Below, piece by piece: positions 26,361 to 34,347 of a stretch of DNA of 64,000 nucleotides. Numbering within the stretch: position 1 is the first letter of the stretch; each line of letters starts with the position of its first letter. Source of the stretch: Solidesulfovibrio carbinoliphilus subsp. oakridgensis (GTDB taxonomy: Bacteria > Desulfobacterota > Desulfovibrionia > Desulfovibrionales > Desulfovibrionaceae); the NCBI RefSeq assembly GCF_000177215.2, contig NZ_CM001368.1:434001-498000 (forward strand), given 5' to 3'. A program made the position numbers and the translations under genes. The notes under the pieces were generated by a model. That model was not told the DNA's origin. It was given only the letters and a program-made list of their open reading frames with translations, and did no database searches.

Positions 26361-28587
26361 GGGGATTGTCTCCGCTGGGAAGGGGTTTGGGCAGATAGGG
26401 CCGCAGGCTGGAAAGGGCCACGCCCACGGTCGCCAGGTTGTGGGCCAGGGCCGAGACGCCCGGGGTGAACCGGCCCATGAGGCCAAGGCCGAGGATGGCG
26501 GAATTGACCAGGCAGATGGTGCGGAAATTGGCGCGCAGCCGGTCCATGAGCCCGGAGGCGATGTCGCGAAGGCCAACCACGCTTTCGAGCCGGCCCTCGG
26601 CGAGGAGGATGTCGGCGGCGGCCTTGGCGATGTCCGCGCCGTGGCGCGGGGCGATGCCGACATTGGCTGCGGACAGGGCCGGGGAGTCGTTTATGCCGTC
26701 GCCGACCATGGCCACCACGTGGCCGGCGGCGCGCAGCTCGCGCACGATCCGGGTCTTGTCCTCGGGCAGGACCTGGGCGTGGAACTCGGTGATGCCAAGG
26801 CGTCTGGCCGCGATGGCGGCCGGCTCCGGGGCGTCGCCGGTCAGCATGACCATCCGGGTGACGCCCCGGGCGGCGAGTTCGCCAAGAACGCGCGGCGCCT
26901 CGGGCACGAGGGGGTCCTCGATGGCGAGCACCCCGGCCACGGCGTCGTCGATGGCCAGATAGAGGGCGGAGAGGCCGGAGAGGCCCTTGGCCGCGAGCAC
27001 GGCGTCGGCCTCGGCCACGTCGATGCCCTCGTCCTCGTTGATGAAGTGGCGGCTCCCCAGGCGCACCCGCTCGGCGCCGACCATGGAGGACAGGCCGTGG
27101 GCCAGGATGTAGTCCACCTCGGCGTGGAACTCCCGGTGGACGACCCCTTCCTCCTCGGCCAGCCGGACGACCGCCCGGGCCACGGGGTGGGGGAAGTGCT
27201 CCTCCAGGCAGGCGGCGAGCTTGAGCACGTCGTAACGGGAGTGGCCGTTAAGGGGCAGCACGGCCGCGACCTTGGGCCGGGCCCTGGTCAGGGTGCCGGT
27301 CTTGTCGAAGACGAAGGTGTCGGCCGAGGCCACGCCTTCCAGGAACTTGCCGCCCTTGACCAGTACGCCGCCGGCCGCGGCCTCGCGCATGGCGGCAAGG
27401 ACCGCCAGCGGCGCGGAGAGCTTGATGGCGCAGGAAAAATCGACCAGCAGCACGGCCGAGGCCAGCCTCGGGTTGCGGGTGAGGAGAAAGACGCCGAGCG
27501 AACCGAGCAGCGTCCAGGGCACGAGGGCGTCGGCGAACCGCTCGGCCAGGTCCTGCGCCTTGGCCTTGTAGTTTTCCGATTCCTCGATCACGGCCACCAT
27601 CTTCTGGATGCGGGTCTCGCCGCCGGCCCGCTCCACCCGGATCACAAGCCCGCCTTCCTCGACCACCGTGCCGGCGAAGACCGTGTGCCCGACCCGCTTG
27701 TGGGCGGGCAGGGGCTCGCCGGTCATGGAGGCCTGGTTGACGAGGGCCTCGCCCTCGGCCACCACGCCGTCGACCGGAATGGCGGTGCCCATGTCCACGA
27801 TGGCCAGATCGCCCGGCACGACTTCTGCGGCCGGGATGCGTACGGCCTCGCCGCCCCGCCGGACCCAGACCGCGTCGAAGGAGGCGGACAGGGTCTCGGC
27901 CAGGGACTCGCGCGACCGCTTGCGGGTGTAGCTTTCGAGCATCTCGCCGAGGCCGAGCAGGATGGCGATGCCGGCTGCGGCCCGAAAGTCGCGGCGGGCG
28001 ATGGACACGCCGATGGCCATGGCGTCGAGGACCTCCACGTTGACCTTGCCGCGCAGAAGGGCCGAGGCCCCGCGCCGCAGGTACGGCAGGACCCGGCGCA
28101 GGAGAAAGAGCGGCCTAAGCGGCGCCGGCAGGAACCGGCGCAGGACGAAAAGGCCGGCCTCGCGCAGGAAGGCGGCTCCCGGCGTGGTGGCCGGCGGGTC
28201 GTCCGGGGCCGTGGCCGGCAGGTGCGTCGACAGCTTGGCTGCGGCCCGGGCCCTGGGATCGGCCGCGATTTTGAGGGCCTTGGCGGCGCGGCCGGCTTCG
28301 GCCAGGACGGTCCTCCCCGCGACGATGTCGGCGAGCCGGGGTTTGGGCCGGCCGGCGAACGGGGACACGCCGTTTTGGGTGATGGCCAGGATGGCCAGCC
28401 GGACAGGCTCTCCGTCGTAGCGGATGAGCATCCCCCGGGTGCGGGGCGAGGTCGTGACCTCGCCCACACCGGGCAGGGCGGACACGGCCGAGGCGAGCGC
28501 CGCAGCCTTGGCCGCGTAGTCCGCGGCCGAAGCAAAGCGCAGGCGGATGCGGCCCGCGATGTCGTGGACGATTTCGCAGTGCGTCAT
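26341..28587 (-). CDS. P1B-type heavy-metal P-type ATPase with SCA motif
   Basis: This 748-residue pump has a degenerate HMA-like N terminus (residues 1-70, no CxxC), membrane helices, the actuator motif TGE (289-291), the phosphorylation site DKTGTLT (Asp428) and the hinge MVGDGINDSP. The transmembrane metal site usually read as CPC, SPC or CPH is here FSCAIKLSAP (Ser385-Cys386-Ala387), with no Pro beside the Cys. That places it outside the standard Cu, Zn and Co classes, so its ion is uncertain. It lies between a small membrane protein and an HMA-like protein in one operon behind a Fur-box-like site, which suggests iron or manganese. Confidence 0.9.
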   Translation of the reverse strand: MTHCEIVHDIAGRIRLRFASAADYAAKAAALASAVSALPGVGEVTTSPRTRGMLIRYDGEPVRLAILAITQNGVSPFAGRPKPRLADIVAGRTVLAEAGRAAKALKIAADPRARAAAKLSTHLPATAPDDPPATTPGAAFLREAGLFVLRRFLPAPLRPLFLLRRVLPYLRRGASALLRGKVNVEVLDAMAIGVSIARRDFRAAAGIAILLGLGEMLESYTRKRSRESLAETLSASFDAVWVRRGGEAVRIPAAEVVPGDLAIVDMGTAIPVDGVVAEGEALVNQASMTGEPLPAHKRVGHTVFAGTVVEEGGLVIRVERAGGETRIQKMVAVIEESENYKAKAQDLAERFADALVPWTLLGSLGVFLLTRNPRLASAVLLVDFSCAIKLSAPLAVLAAMREAAAGGVLVKGGKFLEGVASADTFVFDKTGTLTRARPKVAAVLPLNGHSRYDVLKLAACLEEHFPHPVARAVVRLAEEEGVVHREFHAEVDYILAHGLSSMVGAERVRLGSRHFINEDEGIDVAEADAVLAAKGLSGLSALYLAIDDAVAGVLAIEDPLVPEAPRVLGELAARGVTRMVMLTGDAPEPAAIAARRLGITEFHAQVLPEDKTRIVRELRAAGHVVAMVGDGINDSPALSAANVGIAPRHGADIAKAAADILLAEGRLESVVGLRDIASGLMDRLRANFRTICLVNSAILGLGLMGRFTPGVSALAHNLATVGVALSSLRPYLPKPLPSGDNPHDSQLH

Positions 28588-28614
28588 GCGATACGGCTCC
28601 AGCCGAGGCCCGGC

Positions 28615-28908
28615 TTAGGCGGTTTCCCCTTGGGGGGCCACGGATTCGGGCGCGCCATCGGTTTTTGGGGTTTTGGGGGTTTCCCGGGATTCCTTGGCGT
28701 GTTTGGCCTCGGCCATCAGGTCTTCCATGTTTTCCTTGGCCCGTTCGAGAACGGCCGCAGTCTTTTCCTTGAGTTCCAGGCCGTGGGCGAGGAGATCGGT
28801 CATGGCCGGGCGGATGGAGAACTTGCCCTTGCCGAGGGCCACCGCGCCAAGCGCGCCGATGGCCACGCCGGCGGCCAGAAACAGTCCGTTTTTCATGTAG
28901 TCGTTCAT
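28615..28908 (-). CDS. Small single-pass membrane protein (YtxH/DUF5132-like)
   Basis: The 97-residue product starts at ATG 28908 after a perfect AAGGAGG; the longer upstream ORF lacks a site. Residues 6-24 (GLFLAAGVAIGALGAVALG) form one membrane helix. A charged amphipathic helix follows, then a Pro/Thr/Glu-rich tail that is probably disordered. It is the first gene of the ATPase operon, 27 bases ahead of the pump. Small membrane partners of metal ATPases are known (for example the DUF1490 protein next to CtpC in mycobacteria), so a scaffold or chaperone role is a plausible inference, not a demonstrated one. Confidence 0.8.
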   Translation of the reverse strand: MNDYMKNGLFLAAGVAIGALGAVALGKGKFSIRPAMTDLLAHGLELKEKTAAVLERAKENMEDLMAEAKHAKESRETPKTPKTDGAPESVAPQGETA

Positions 28909-29015
28909 GTGTCCTCCTTGTGTCGTCATCGCGTGGAGAAGAGGGTTCAAACCAGCATCGAACTCTGTAACCGTTTTGTCATATGGGCAGGGACTGGATT
29001 CGGTTTAACGACGTT

Positions 29016-29034
29016 GATAATTGTTGTCAATATC
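29016..29034 (-). promoter_or_regulatory. Fur-box-like site upstream of the P-type ATPase operon
   Basis: The minus strand reads GATATTGACAACAATTATC, matching the 19-bp Fur consensus at 15 positions. It overlaps a perfect -35 TTGACA (29025-29030); a weak -10 (TTAAAC or TAAACC) follows at 29002-29008. It is about 108 bases from the first start codon of the operon. Confidence 0.65.
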
Positions 29035-29054
29035 AAATAACCGCCCCGGCGGCC

Positions 29055-29096
29055 AAAACAAAGCCGCCGGCGGGGAGACCCGGCCGGCGGCTTTGT
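29055..29096 (-). terminator. Intrinsic terminator of cydAB
   Basis: A perfect 14-bp stem (ACAAAGCCGCCGGC at 29058-29071 with 29083-29096) with an 11-base loop ends in TTTT on the minus strand, 18 bases past the cydB stop. Confidence 0.85.
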
Positions 29097-29114
29097 CGGG
29101 GGACAGGGGGAAGG

Positions 29115-30143
29115 CTAATAGGCTTCGTCGTACTCCAGGTCCTTCTCCGTCACGGGATGGCGGAAGAGGTGGATGGTCCAGACCTGGTAGATGATGACGA
29201 TGGGCACGAAGACCAGGGCCACGCCGAGCATGATGGAAAGCGTCAGCGGCGTGGAGGCGGAGTTTTCGATGGTCATGGACCAGGCCGGGTTCAGGCTCGA
29301 CGGGAGCAGGGCCGGGAAGATGCCGACCACCCCGAAAAGGGCGGTGCCGAAGATGAGCACGGCCGAGCCGATCCAGGCGGCCAGGGCCCGCCCCTGGCGA
29401 CGGTAGAGGAAGGTCAGGACCAGTCCGGCCACGGGGATCAGCAGCAGGCCGAACAGGACCGGACTGACGAGGTAGTTCGTGAAGAGGTGGGTCATGCCGT
29501 AGGACATGGCCAGAAAGAGCACGATGACCGCGGCCACGATGGGCCAAAGCTTGCCGGCCAGGGCCATGGCCCTGGCGTGGATGTCGCCCTCGGACTTGAA
29601 GGCCAGCCACAGGGCCCCGTGGTGGGCAAAGAGCAGCACGAAGAGCACGCCCCCGGCCAGGCCGTAGGGATTGAGCAGGGTCAGCAGGTTGCCTTGCAGG
29701 ATGCCGTCCTGGTCGATGGGAATGCCTTTGAAGATGTTGGCAAAGGCCACGCCGAGCAGGAGGGCCGGCAGGAAGCTGCCGACGAAGTTCATGGCGTCCC
29801 AGAACTTGTTCCAGCGCAGGCTCAGGTTCTTGGCCCGAAATTCCAGGGTCACGCCCCGCAGGATCAGGCCGAACAGGAGCAGCATGAGCGGCGTGTAGAG
29901 GCTCGAGAACATGACGGCATAGGTCTTGGGAAAGGCGGCGAAGGTCACGCCGCCGGCCGTGATGAGCCAGACCTCGTTGCCGTCCCAGAAGGGGCCCATT
30001 GTGTTGTAGATGATGCGGGTCTCCACATCGTTTTTGGCGAAAAAGGGCCGTAGCGTGCCAAGACCGAGGTCATAGCCGTCGAGCATGAAATAGATCGCCC
30101 AGAGCACTCCCCAGAGGATAAACCAGATGGTACCGAGATCCAT
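29115..30143 (-). CDS. cydB: Cytochrome bd oxidase subunit II
   Basis: The product has 342 residues and about eight or nine membrane helices, with family signatures LGTIWFILWGVLWAIYFMLDG and FDGNEVW-like WDGNEVWLITAGG. It is the second core subunit of the cytochrome bd quinol oxidase, which reduces oxygen to water without pumping protons. The ATG at 30143 is chosen over the one at 30149 because AAGGAG lies seven bases before it but only one base before the other. The gene follows cydA by 78 bases. In a strict anaerobe the enzyme probably protects against oxygen. No CydX-like small ORF follows; the terminator comes directly. Confidence 0.96.
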   Translation of the reverse strand: MDLGTIWFILWGVLWAIYFMLDGYDLGLGTLRPFFAKNDVETRIIYNTMGPFWDGNEVWLITAGGVTFAAFPKTYAVMFSSLYTPLMLLLFGLILRGVTLEFRAKNLSLRWNKFWDAMNFVGSFLPALLLGVAFANIFKGIPIDQDGILQGNLLTLLNPYGLAGGVLFVLLFAHHGALWLAFKSEGDIHARAMALAGKLWPIVAAVIVLFLAMSYGMTHLFTNYLVSPVLFGLLLIPVAGLVLTFLYRRQGRALAAWIGSAVLIFGTALFGVVGIFPALLPSSLNPAWSMTIENSASTPLTLSIMLGVALVFVPIVIIYQVWTIHLFRHPVTEKDLEYDEAY

Positions 30144-30221
30144 GGCCATTCTCCTTCGTAACGGACCGGCCGGGCCGGGTTCGGACTTGCGTGTGAAAGT
30201 TTGCGCCGCGTGGCGTCGGGC

Positions 30222-31523
30222 CTAGGCCGGTTCCTGGCGGGCGTATTTGGCCAGCAGGTAGATGTCGAGGGCGGCGAGCAGGATGTAGACCACGAAGAAG
30301 GCGGCCAGGCTGACGGCCACCTGGGAAGTGGCCAAGGGCGAGACCGCGTCCCTGGTCCGCATGATGCCGTAGACGATCCATGGCTGGCGTCCGACTTCGG
30401 CCACGGCCCAGCCGGCCTGCAGGGCCAGGTAGGGAAGCGGGATGGTCCAGACGAAGGCCCGAAGGAGCTTTGGCGTGCTTTCCACCGGCTGGTGGCGGGC
30501 GATGAAGGCCAGGACGCCCATGAGGATCATCAGCGTGCCAAGGCCGACCATGAGCCGGAAGGAGGCGAAGGTCAGGGTGACGGGCGGGCGGTCTTCCTTG
30601 GGGAAATCCTTGAGCCCCTGCACCACGGCCGAGGGGTCGTTGAAGGCCATGAGGCTCAAAATGGCCGGGATGCGGCCGAACTGGACGCTGTTGCGCTCGT
30701 TCGCCGGATCGGGGATGGCCAGCAGGTACATGGGCGCGCCCTTTTCGGTGTCCCAGTGGGACTCCATGGCCGCGAGCTTGGTCGGCTGGACCTCGGCCAC
30801 GATGTTGCCTTGCCGGTGCCCGACCACGGCCACGAGCAGGGAGAAGACCAGGGCGAAGGACGCGCCGACGCGGAAGGACTTGGTGAAAAAGTCGACGTGG
30901 TGCTTGCGCAGCAGGTGCCAGGCCGAGATGCCGACCACGAAAAAGCCGGCCAGGGCCCAGGCGCCGGTCACGGTGTGCATGAAGGCGTTCCAGCCGTAGC
31001 CGTTGGTCACGACCTCGATGAAGCTGCTCAGTTCCGCCCGGCCGTTCTGGATCACGTAACCGACCGGGTGCTGCATGAAGCCGTTGGCCAGGATGATCCA
31101 CAGGGCCGAGAGGTTGGCGGCGAAGGCCACCAGCCAGATGGCCGTGGCGTGGAGCTTGGGCGAGAGCTTTTCCCAGCCGAAGACCCAGACGCCGACCATG
31201 GTGGATTCCAGGAAAAAGGCGGCCGTGGCCTCGATGGCCAGAAGCGAGCCGAAGATGTCTCCGACAAAGGCCGAATAGCGCGACCAGTTGGTGCCGAACT
31301 GGAACTCCAGGGTGATGCCGGTCACGACGCCCAGGGCGAAGTTGATCAGAAAAAGTTTGCCCCAGAACTTGGCCATCCGTTTGTAGGTCGCGTCGCCGCT
31401 TCGCACGTAGAGCGTTTCCATCACCGCCACGATGATGGAGAGCCCGAGCGTGAGCGGGACAAAGATGAAGTGGATGAACGTCGCAAAGGCGAACTGCAAC
31501 CGGGAAAGCATCAATACGTCCAT
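30222..31523 (-). CDS. cydA: Cytochrome bd oxidase subunit I
   Basis: The 433-residue protein starts at ATG 31523 (GGAGA upstream), beginning MDVLMLSRLQFAFATFIHF, where His18 is the expected heme b595 ligand. The periplasmic Q-loop is short compared with E. coli CydA (522 residues), placing it in the short-loop class. Motifs KLAAMESHWDTEKGAP and FASFRLMVGLG are typical quinol-site and heme regions. It binds heme b558, b595 and d and oxidises quinol. An Rrf2 regulator gene lies upstream on the same strand, with 182 bases between. Confidence 0.96.
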   Translation of the reverse strand: MDVLMLSRLQFAFATFIHFIFVPLTLGLSIIVAVMETLYVRSGDATYKRMAKFWGKLFLINFALGVVTGITLEFQFGTNWSRYSAFVGDIFGSLLAIEATAAFFLESTMVGVWVFGWEKLSPKLHATAIWLVAFAANLSALWIILANGFMQHPVGYVIQNGRAELSSFIEVVTNGYGWNAFMHTVTGAWALAGFFVVGISAWHLLRKHHVDFFTKSFRVGASFALVFSLLVAVVGHRQGNIVAEVQPTKLAAMESHWDTEKGAPMYLLAIPDPANERNSVQFGRIPAILSLMAFNDPSAVVQGLKDFPKEDRPPVTLTFASFRLMVGLGTLMILMGVLAFIARHQPVESTPKLLRAFVWTIPLPYLALQAGWAVAEVGRQPWIVYGIMRTRDAVSPLATSQVAVSLAAFFVVYILLAALDIYLLAKYARQEPA

Positions 31524-31705
31524 GGTCTGTCTCCTTTTCCTCCGTGTTGTCCGTGAACCCCTCGTGCGTGTTTCCTGGCGTACGGCCCCGGGCCGGATGT
31601 GCCGGCCGGGGTGTGGTCCTTTGAAAGTCGTTGTCGCGTTTCTACCACCCGGCCAGGAAAAACGCACCCCTCAACCACGTTTGAAAGGTGCGAAAACGTC
31701 TATCG

Positions 31706-32143
31706 TCACGGCCCGTCGGGCCGTTTGGCGCAGGCCTTGCTTTCGGTTTCGGCCAGTGCGGCCAGGGTCGTGGATCCAAGGGTCTCGCGCAGCTGGCTTC
31801 TGGCCTTGTCCCAGACGCGGTGCACCGAGCAGAGTTTGCGCCTGTCGCAACTCTCCGGCCGGCTGATGCAGTCGTTCAAGAAGATTTCGCCGTCGATGGC
31901 TTCGACCAGGGACAGAAGGGTGATGTCCTCGGGCCGCCGCACCAGCTCGTAGCCGCCCTGGGCTCCCTGGCGGATGGCGATGATGCCGGCCCGGGCAAGG
32001 TGCTGGGCCACCTTGCCCAGGAACTGGGCCGGGATGTCCATGGCCTCGGCGATTTCCTTGCGGGTGATGACCGGGCGGTCCCGGTGCATGGAAAGGTGCA
32101 GGACGCACCGGATGGCATATTCGCCGGCTCTGGTCAGACGCAT
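31706..32143 (-). CDS. Rrf2-family transcriptional regulator with Fe-S cysteines
   Basis: The 145-residue protein opens MRLTRAGEYAIRCVLHLS with a winged helix-turn-helix, and has Cys92, Cys99 and Cys105 in the cluster-binding loop (NDCISRPESCDRRKLC), as in IscR and NsrR. It should sense oxygen, NO or iron-sulfur status. The start at 32143 follows GAGG; the long ORF that extends upstream is a shadow. It lies just ahead of cydAB, which is the probable target, and its own promoter carries a dyad that suggests autoregulation. Confidence 0.92.
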   Translation of the reverse strand: MRLTRAGEYAIRCVLHLSMHRDRPVITRKEIAEAMDIPAQFLGKVAQHLARAGIIAIRQGAQGGYELVRRPEDITLLSLVEAIDGEIFLNDCISRPESCDRRKLCSVHRVWDKARSQLRETLGSTTLAALAETESKACAKRPDGP

Positions 32144-32157
32144 GGGGGCCTCAATTT

Positions 32158-32181
32158 GGATTAATCGGACATGATTGATCC
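32158..32181 (-). promoter_or_regulatory. Dyad operator for the Rrf2 regulator
   Basis: GGATTAAT-N8-ATTGATCC is a 24-bp dyad with one mismatch per arm pair, placed immediately downstream of and touching the -10 of the regulator promoter. Its size fits Rrf2-family sites. Confidence 0.6.
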
Positions 32182-32208
32182 TATATTCGGGCCGGCCAGG
32201 GCTGTCAA
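32180..32208 (-). promoter_or_regulatory. Sigma-70-type promoter of the Rrf2 gene
   Basis: On the minus strand TTGACA (32203-32208) is separated by exactly 17 bases from TATAGG (32180-32185). The start codon lies 37 bases beyond the -10. Confidence 0.75.
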
Positions 32209-32235
32209 CGGATTTTTGTTTTGCGGGGCGGCTTT

Positions 32236-33120
32236 TTAGGGCCGGCCGCGCCAGGTTTCGCAACCCGGAGCGTAGCGGTCGAGGAGGCGCCGGGCGATGC
32301 TCGATCGGGGGGGCAGCAACGGCGGCAGCCGGTCGGCGGAAAACCAGGCCGCGTCCTCGAGTTCGGTCCGGTCGAGGACGAGGTCGCCCCCGGCGTAGCG
32401 GGCCGTGAATCCGGCCATGATCTGGCTCGGGAAGGGCCAGTTCTGGCTTTCGAGATACCGGATATCCGTGAGGGCGAGGTTGGTCTCTTCCTTGACCTCC
32501 CGGGCCACGCATTCTTCCAGGGATTCGGCGAATTCGAGGTATCCGGCCACCAAGCCGAACTGGCCGGCCGGCCACTCGGGCTTTCGCACGAGCAGGAACT
32601 CCTCGCCCCGGGTGATGAGCACGATGACGGCCGGATGCAGGCGCGGATAGTACTCCCGGTTGCAGGCCGGGCAGCGCATGCCCCAGTTGCCGGGGATCTC
32701 GCGGGGCAGGCCGCCGCAGGCCGGACAGATGCGGCTGCGGTCTCGCCAGTGGAGGACCTGTCGGGCCAGTCCGGCCAGGGTCAGCATCCGGTCGTCCAGG
32801 ATCGGGGACCGGTAGCCGGCCGGGATCAGGGCCAGGGGGGCGGGGATGGAGGCCTCGGGAATGAGCCTTGCGGCGCGAAGCGGGCTTCCCTGCCACTCCC
32901 CCACGTAGACCGGGGGCACGGCAAAGGGCCCGGGCACCGGGACCGGGCCGCGGGGCAGGACCGGGCCGTGGCCGTTTTGCCGCATCACCAATCCTCCTTC
33001 GCGAAGGATGAGCCAGAAGCCGGGCGTTTCCGCCCGGTCGCGGTCCGGTGTGCCCGGGCGAAAATCATGGCGGATGATGGCTTGGTTATAAGGAATATGG
33101 ACCTCGTGCGGCTGGGGCAT
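32236..33120 (-). CDS. nudC: NudC-type Nudix hydrolase (NAD(H) pyrophosphatase)
   Basis: The product has 294 residues from ATG 33120. The order is an N-terminal NudC-like domain, a C4 zinc ribbon (Cys132, 135, 150, 153), a Nudix box starting at Gly193 (GYLEFAESLEECVAREVKEE) and the NudC specificity motif SQNWPFPS at residues 225-232. Such enzymes split NADH into NMNH and AMP and can remove NAD caps from RNA. The usual Gly after REVxEE is Thr here, a small departure. The N-terminal extension of the ORF beyond 33120 has no conservation signs and is left out. Confidence 0.92.
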   Translation of the reverse strand: MPQPHEVHIPYNQAIIRHDFRPGTPDRDRAETPGFWLILREGGLVMRQNGHGPVLPRGPVPVPGPFAVPPVYVGEWQGSPLRAARLIPEASIPAPLALIPAGYRSPILDDRMLTLAGLARQVLHWRDRSRICPACGGLPREIPGNWGMRCPACNREYYPRLHPAVIVLITRGEEFLLVRKPEWPAGQFGLVAGYLEFAESLEECVAREVKEETNLALTDIRYLESQNWPFPSQIMAGFTARYAGGDLVLDRTELEDAAWFSADRLPPLLPPRSSIARRLLDRYAPGCETWRGRP

Positions 33121-33730
33121 GGTTCGGGCCGTCCTTTTTCCCGGGCCGTGGGCCGGCGTGGCTGGAGGCGTGCCGGCGGGCGGAAAGCTTTGGAGTGGTC
33201 CCGATGCTACGCCACAGGGGCCGCCTTGGCTAGACGGGCCTGCCGGCTTCCGATTCGAACGGGTTGGGTCCCGGTGCCGGGACCGCGGGCCGCGGTCCGG
33301 CCTTGGTCGATCCGGCTCCCGTTTCAGGCCTGGCAGCGCCTGCTCCACGCGGGAGTCGGTTTTTCTCTGAGGAAAGGCCGGGGGCAAAAACCGGTTGCCT
33401 TGCGGAAATGTCTTCCGTGGGGTGTTTTTTTCATGGTCCCGGAAAAAAGAGTAGCCAAAAAAGTTCATGGCATGGTATCCATCGATACAAGTCCTGCCAT
33501 ATGCAAGGGCGAAGCAGAAGGAATGGTAGCAATACGACTCAGTTGAGGCGGGGGGTGGTTTATTCTTCTCTAGAAGGACGCAGGACAGGTGAAGCCTTCT
33601 CTATGGCTGATGATTGCAAAGCGATCGGAAATTTTGTTTTTCCTGAAAACTGTGGCAATCTTGTATCGGATAAACTTTCGAATAATAATTTAAAAAACAG
33701 CAGATGCAACCTCAACGGGAGAATGTGGTT
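33121..33730. other. Intergenic region with an AT-rich second half
   Basis: No gene is supported in these 610 bases. From about 33400 the base composition becomes markedly AT-richer than its surroundings. A nested hairpin lies at 33467-33500 (ATGGCA/TGCCAT outside, GTATC/GATAC inside). A candidate promoter lies near the right end. ORFs crossing the region have non-coding codon use. Confidence 0.5.
33661..33688 (+). promoter_or_regulatory. Candidate promoter of the stress cassette
   Basis: TTGTAT (33661-33666), a 16-base spacer and TAATAA (33683-33688) precede the small membrane peptide gene by 42 bases within an AT-rich stretch. Confidence 0.5.
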
Positions 33731-33808
33731 ATGGGAAAGTACTTTCTCGCTTGGTTGCTCGGAGTTCCGGCCGGGTTGCTGATCATTCTCTATCTCCTGT
33801 TCCATTAA
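33731..33808 (+). CDS. 25-residue single-helix membrane peptide
   Basis: ATG 33731 follows a GGGAG site and opens a 26-codon frame beginning MGKYFLAWLLGVPAGLL and ending with FH before TAA. The sequence is one hydrophobic helix with a Gly-Val-Pro turn near the start, a pattern I associate with very short conserved proteobacterial membrane peptides. It has no assigned function. It precedes the BON-domain gene by 51 bases on the same strand, so co-expression in an envelope stress cassette is likely. Too short for ordinary gene finding, so confidence rests on the ribosome site, coherent hydrophobicity and context. Confidence 0.65.
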   Translation: MGKYFLAWLLGVPAGLLIILYLLFH

Positions 33809-33859
33809 TCGGGTCATTCCCGCAATCGGCGTTCCCACTTCCCTAAAGGAGGGTTTATC

Positions 33860-34324
33860 ATGAAAAAGACAGCAACATGGGGAGTTTCCGCGCTCTCTGT
33901 CGCGGCGTTGCTCTGGAGTCCCGGCGCGATGGCCGCCAAGACCATTGTGGTCGGGCCGGATGATGCAAACCTGCGGGTGGCCCAAGCCGCGCCGCCGGCG
34001 ACCATGAAAACCGTTCCGCCGAGTGACGCGGACAACAGCAGGCAAAACCAGATGAGTTCGCATCCCGGACAGATGAATGCGGACAAGCAAGGCAACCAGA
34101 AGGCGGATACGGAGATCACGCGTCAGATCCGCGAGGCGGTGACGGACGACAAATCCCTGTCCACCTACGCGCATAATGTCAAGATCATCACCAAAAACGG
34201 CAAGGTCTTCCTCAAGGGCCCGGTGCGGACCGCCGAGGAGCGGACCAATATCGGCGAAAAGGCCGCTGCCGTGGCCGGCGCCGAGAACGTGACCAACTCG
34301 CTTACGATCGCACCCAAGAAATAG
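33860..34324 (+). CDS. Secreted BON-domain protein
   Basis: The 154-residue protein has a signal peptide (MKKTATWGVSALSVAALLW, cleavage near AMA-AKT), a polar Gln/Asn/Lys-rich linker and a BON domain (about residues 82-152: TEITRQIREAV, NVKIITKNGKVFLKGPV, ENVTNSLTIAP). BON domains bind phospholipid or other envelope components; OsmY-like members respond to osmotic stress. The start has AAAGGAGG upstream. Codon and base use are less GC-rich at the start than in neighbouring operons. Confidence 0.9.
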   Translation: MKKTATWGVSALSVAALLWSPGAMAAKTIVVGPDDANLRVAQAAPPATMKTVPPSDADNSRQNQMSSHPGQMNADKQGNQKADTEITRQIREAVTDDKSLSTYAHNVKIITKNGKVFLKGPVRTAEERTNIGEKAAAVAGAENVTNSLTIAPKK

Positions 34325-34347
34325 CCGCAACGAAAAGGAGTTGTACC

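Noticed and set aside
26361-26663. Longer start for the HMA-like protein
   Set aside because: The extra residues are the ATPase gene read in another frame and are Ser/Pro/Ala-rich.
33560-33660. Possible c-di-GMP-type riboswitch upstream of the stress cassette
   Set aside because: A few bases resemble the aptamer core, but the conserved helices and loop sequence are not present.
33264-33782. 172-codon plus-strand ORF between nudC and the BON gene
   Set aside because: It spans a GC-to-AT composition change, has no domain and overlaps the better-supported 25-residue gene.
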